Below, piece by piece: positions 61,381 through 64,000 of a stretch of 64,000 nucleotides of DNA. Position numbers and translations under genes: made by a program. This DNA comes from Hydractinia symbiolongicarpus (taxonomy: Eukaryota; Cnidaria; Hydrozoa; Anthoathecata; Hydractiniidae): contig NC_079888.1 in NCBI RefSeq assembly GCF_029227915.1, positions 21,370,001-21,434,000 of the forward strand, in the 5' to 3' direction. Numbering within the stretch: the first letter of the stretch is position 1; each line of letters starts with the position of its first letter. The notes under the pieces are model-generated. The model was not told where the DNA came from and did no database searches. It saw only the letters and a list, made by a program, of their open reading frames with translations.

Positions 61381-64000
61381 ATGTTTGCCGAAACTCAGCG
61401 ACTACACTGGGCTCTGTGGTAGCGCTTCATTTAAGAATTATGATAAAAAAAGTCATTTTTTTATTGTGGGACCAATCCTAGCCGTTATCGCGCGCTGAAG
61501 AAATAGCGACAGTTTCAAAAACTGCATTTCATTGACTTTCTAACGGTGTCAGTCCGTTTGAGTTACAACGGTTGGGTAACATATTCGTACCAACATGTAT
61601 TTAGCGATATTTTTCTGATATTACTAGGTTGCATCGCTTTTAACAATGAAACGATTGACTGTGGGACTTAATTGAGCTAACTTTGGACTGTGACCTGATA
61701 AATGTGATAAATGTGACAATTGGACTCCAAGAAATAACATTCTTGTTAATTTGACGTGATTGCCGGAACTCAGCGATTACACTGGGCACTGTGGTAGCGC
61801 TTCATTTAAAAATTAAGCTAAAAAAAGTCATTTTTTTACTGTGGGACCTATCCTAGCCGTTAGCGCGCGTTGAAGAAAAAGCAACAGTTTCAAAAACTAC
61901 ATTTCATTGACTTTCTAACAGTGTCAGTCCGTTTGAGTTACAACGGTTGGGTAACATATTCGTACCAACATGTATTTAGCGATATTGTTCTGATATTACT
62001 AGGTTGCATCGCTTTTAACAATGAAACGATTGACTGTGGGACTTAATTGAGCTAACTTTGGACTGTGACCTGATAACTGTGATAAATAAAACAATTGGAC
62101 TCCAAGAAATAACATTCTTGTTAATTTGAGGTGATTGCCGGAACTCAGCGGTTACACTGGGCACTGTGGTAGCGCGTCATTTAAAAATTAAGCTAAAAAA
62201 ATTCATTTTTTTACTGTGGGACCTATCCTAGCCGTTAGCGCGCGTTGAAGAAAAAGCGACAGTTTCAAAAACTACATTTCATTGACTTTCTAACGGTGTC
62301 AGTCCGTTTGAGCTACAACGGTTGGGTAAAATATTCGTACCAACATGTATTTAGCGATATTTTTCTGATATTACTAGGTTGCATCGCTTTTAACAATGAA
62401 ACGATTGACTGTGGGACTTAATTGAGCTAACTTTGGACTGTGACCTTATAAATGTGATAAATAAGACAATTGGACTCCAAGAAATAACATTCTTGTTAAT
62501 TTGACGTGATTGCCGGAACTCATTGGTTACACTGGGCACTGTGGTAGCGCTTCATTTAAAAATTAAGCTAAAAAAAGTCATTTTTTTACTGTGGCACCTA
62601 TCTTAGCCGTTAGCGCGTTGAAGAAAAAGCGACAGTTTCAAAAACTACATTTCATTGACTTTCTAACGGTGTCAGTCCGTTTGAGTTACAACTGTTGGGT
62701 CACATGTTCGTACCAACTTGTATTTAGCGATATTTTTCTGATATAGCTAGGTTGCATCGCTTTTAACTATGAAACGATTGACTGTGGGACTTAATTGAGC
62801 TAAATTTGGACTGTCACCTGATAAATGTGATAAAAGAGACAATTGGGCTGCAAGAAAAAACATTCTTCTTAATTTGACGTGATTGCCGGAACTCAGCGAT
62901 TACACTGGCCGCTGTGGTAGCGCTTCATTTAAGAGTTTAGATAAATAAGTCATTTTTTACTTTGGGACCAATCCTATCCGTTATCGCGCGCTGAAGAAAT
63001 AGCGACAGTTTCAAAAACTGCATTTCATTGACTTTCTAACGGTGTCAGTCCGTTTGAGTTACAACGGTTGGGTAACATATTCGTACCAACATGTACTTAG
63101 CGATATTTTTCTGATATTACTAGGTTGCATCGCTTTTAACAATGAAACGATTGACTGTGGGACTTAATTGAGCTAACTTTGGACTGTGACCTGATAAATG
63201 TGATAAATAAGACAATTGGACTCCAAGAAATAACATTCTTGTTAATTTGACGTGATTGCCGGAACTCAGCGGTTACACTGGGCACTGTGGTAGCGCTTCA
63301 TTTAAAAATTAAGCTAAAAAAAGTCATTTTTTTACTGTGGGACCTATCCTAGCCGTTAGCGCGTTGAAGAAAAAGCGACAGTTTCAAAAACTACATTTCA
63401 TTGACTTTCTAACGGTGTCAGTCCGTTTGAGTTACAACTGTTGGGTAACATGTTCGTACCAACATGTATTTAGCGATATTTTTCTGATATTACTTGGTTG
63501 CATCGCTTTTAACAATGAAACGATTGACTGTGGGACTTAATTGAGCTAACTTTGGACTGTGACCTGATAAATGTGATAAATGAGACAATTGGTCACAAAG
63601 AAATAATATTCTTCTTAATTTGACGTGATTGCCGAAACTCAGCGATTACACTGGCCGCTGTGGTAGCGCTTCATTTAAGAGTTTAGATAATTAAGTTATT
63701 TTTTACTGTGGGACCAATCCTATCCGTTATCGCGCGCTGAAGAAATAGCGACAGTTTCAAAAACTGCATTTCCTTGACTTTCTAACGGTGTCAGTCCGTT
63801 TGAGTTACAACGGTTGGGTAACATATTCGTACCAACATGTATTTAGCGATATTTTTCTGATATTACTAGGTTGCATCGCTTTTAACAATGAAACGATTGA
63901 CTGTGGGACTTAATTGAGCTAACTTTGGACTGTCACCTGATAATTGTGATAAATGAGACAATTGGTCACTAAGAAATAATATTCTTCACTGGCCGCTGTG
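61381..64000 (+). repeat. Right-most satellite monomers, with a small deletion near the end
   Basis: About seven monomers of the GAGCTAACTTTGG and GGTAACATATTCG types. In the last unit TTCTTC is followed directly by ACTGGCCGCTGTG near 63,986, missing about 35 bases (the TTAATTTGACGTG to GATTAC part) that every other monomer has. The window ends inside this monomer. Confidence 0.8.

Larger units (their letters stand above)
26641..64000 (+). repeat. Right block of 373-bp satellite array
   Basis: Continuation of the same tandem satellite in the same orientation after the LINE, about 100 monomers. No host gene, no other transposon and no inverted monomers are seen. Short open frames on either strand recur with the monomer period and have no independent support as genes. 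Confidence 0.97.

Noticed and set aside
63337-63540. 67-aa plus-strand frame near the window end
   Set aside because: Lies wholly inside satellite monomers and exists only because of local run-length differences.
1-64000. CRISPR array or bacterial repeat system
   Set aside because: The 373-bp units are contiguous with no unique spacers, and the embedded element is a eukaryotic LINE.

Overview
This window is satellite DNA from an animal genome, almost certainly an invertebrate, with one non-LTR retrotransposon (LINE) inserted in it. About 59.3 kb of the 64 kb is a single family of head-to-tail repeats with a period of about 373 bp, roughly 159 monomers, all in the same orientation. There is no host gene, tRNA, rRNA, CRISPR array or bacterial-type operon. 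The animal assignment rests on the LINE: ORF1 carries an SGNH hydrolase domain and ORF2 an APE endonuclease plus reverse transcriptase without RNase H, the layout of the CR1/L2 part of the Jockey superfamily. The satellite is not CpG-depleted (about 16 CpG per monomer), which argues against a typical heavily methylated vertebrate satellite. The species cannot be named from the sequence.

Layout: 1-4.88 kb holds diverse monomers with a small two-monomer duplication. From 4.88 to 10.02 kb a four-monomer higher-order repeat (HOR) of 1,575 bp, containing an extra 83-bp internal duplication, runs for about 3.3 copies; another copy lies at 11.46-13.46 kb. From 13.0 to 38.7 kb the array is built from a larger HOR of about 4.1 kb (11 monomers), in full or one-monomer-deleted versions. 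The LINE (21,920-26,640) interrupts this block. From 38.7 to about 54 kb, pieces of the same monomer types are reshuffled as multi-monomer duplications 6, 10, 13 and 14 monomers apart. From about 54 kb to the end, HOR order fades to short two-monomer duplications and more divergent monomers, as at an array edge.

The LINE is 4,721 bp with a 6-bp target-site duplication, a short 5' leader, ORF1 (468 aa), ORF2 (about 970 aa in two frames because of one extra A in an A-run), a short 3' UTR and an (AAG)n tail. A LINE-free paralogue of the same satellite segment at 37,264 proves the insertion boundaries to the base. Two features of the element deserve attention. ORF1 appears to combine a winged-helix-like N-terminus, a coiled coil and an SGNH hydrolase. 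ORF2 has no upstream ATG and overlaps ORF1 in the -1 frame exactly at a T TTT TTA heptamer, suggesting an ORF1-ORF2 fusion made by -1 ribosomal frameshifting.

The many 60-75 aa open frames found on the minus strand of the satellite are the same chance frame recurring in successive monomers and are not annotated as genes.
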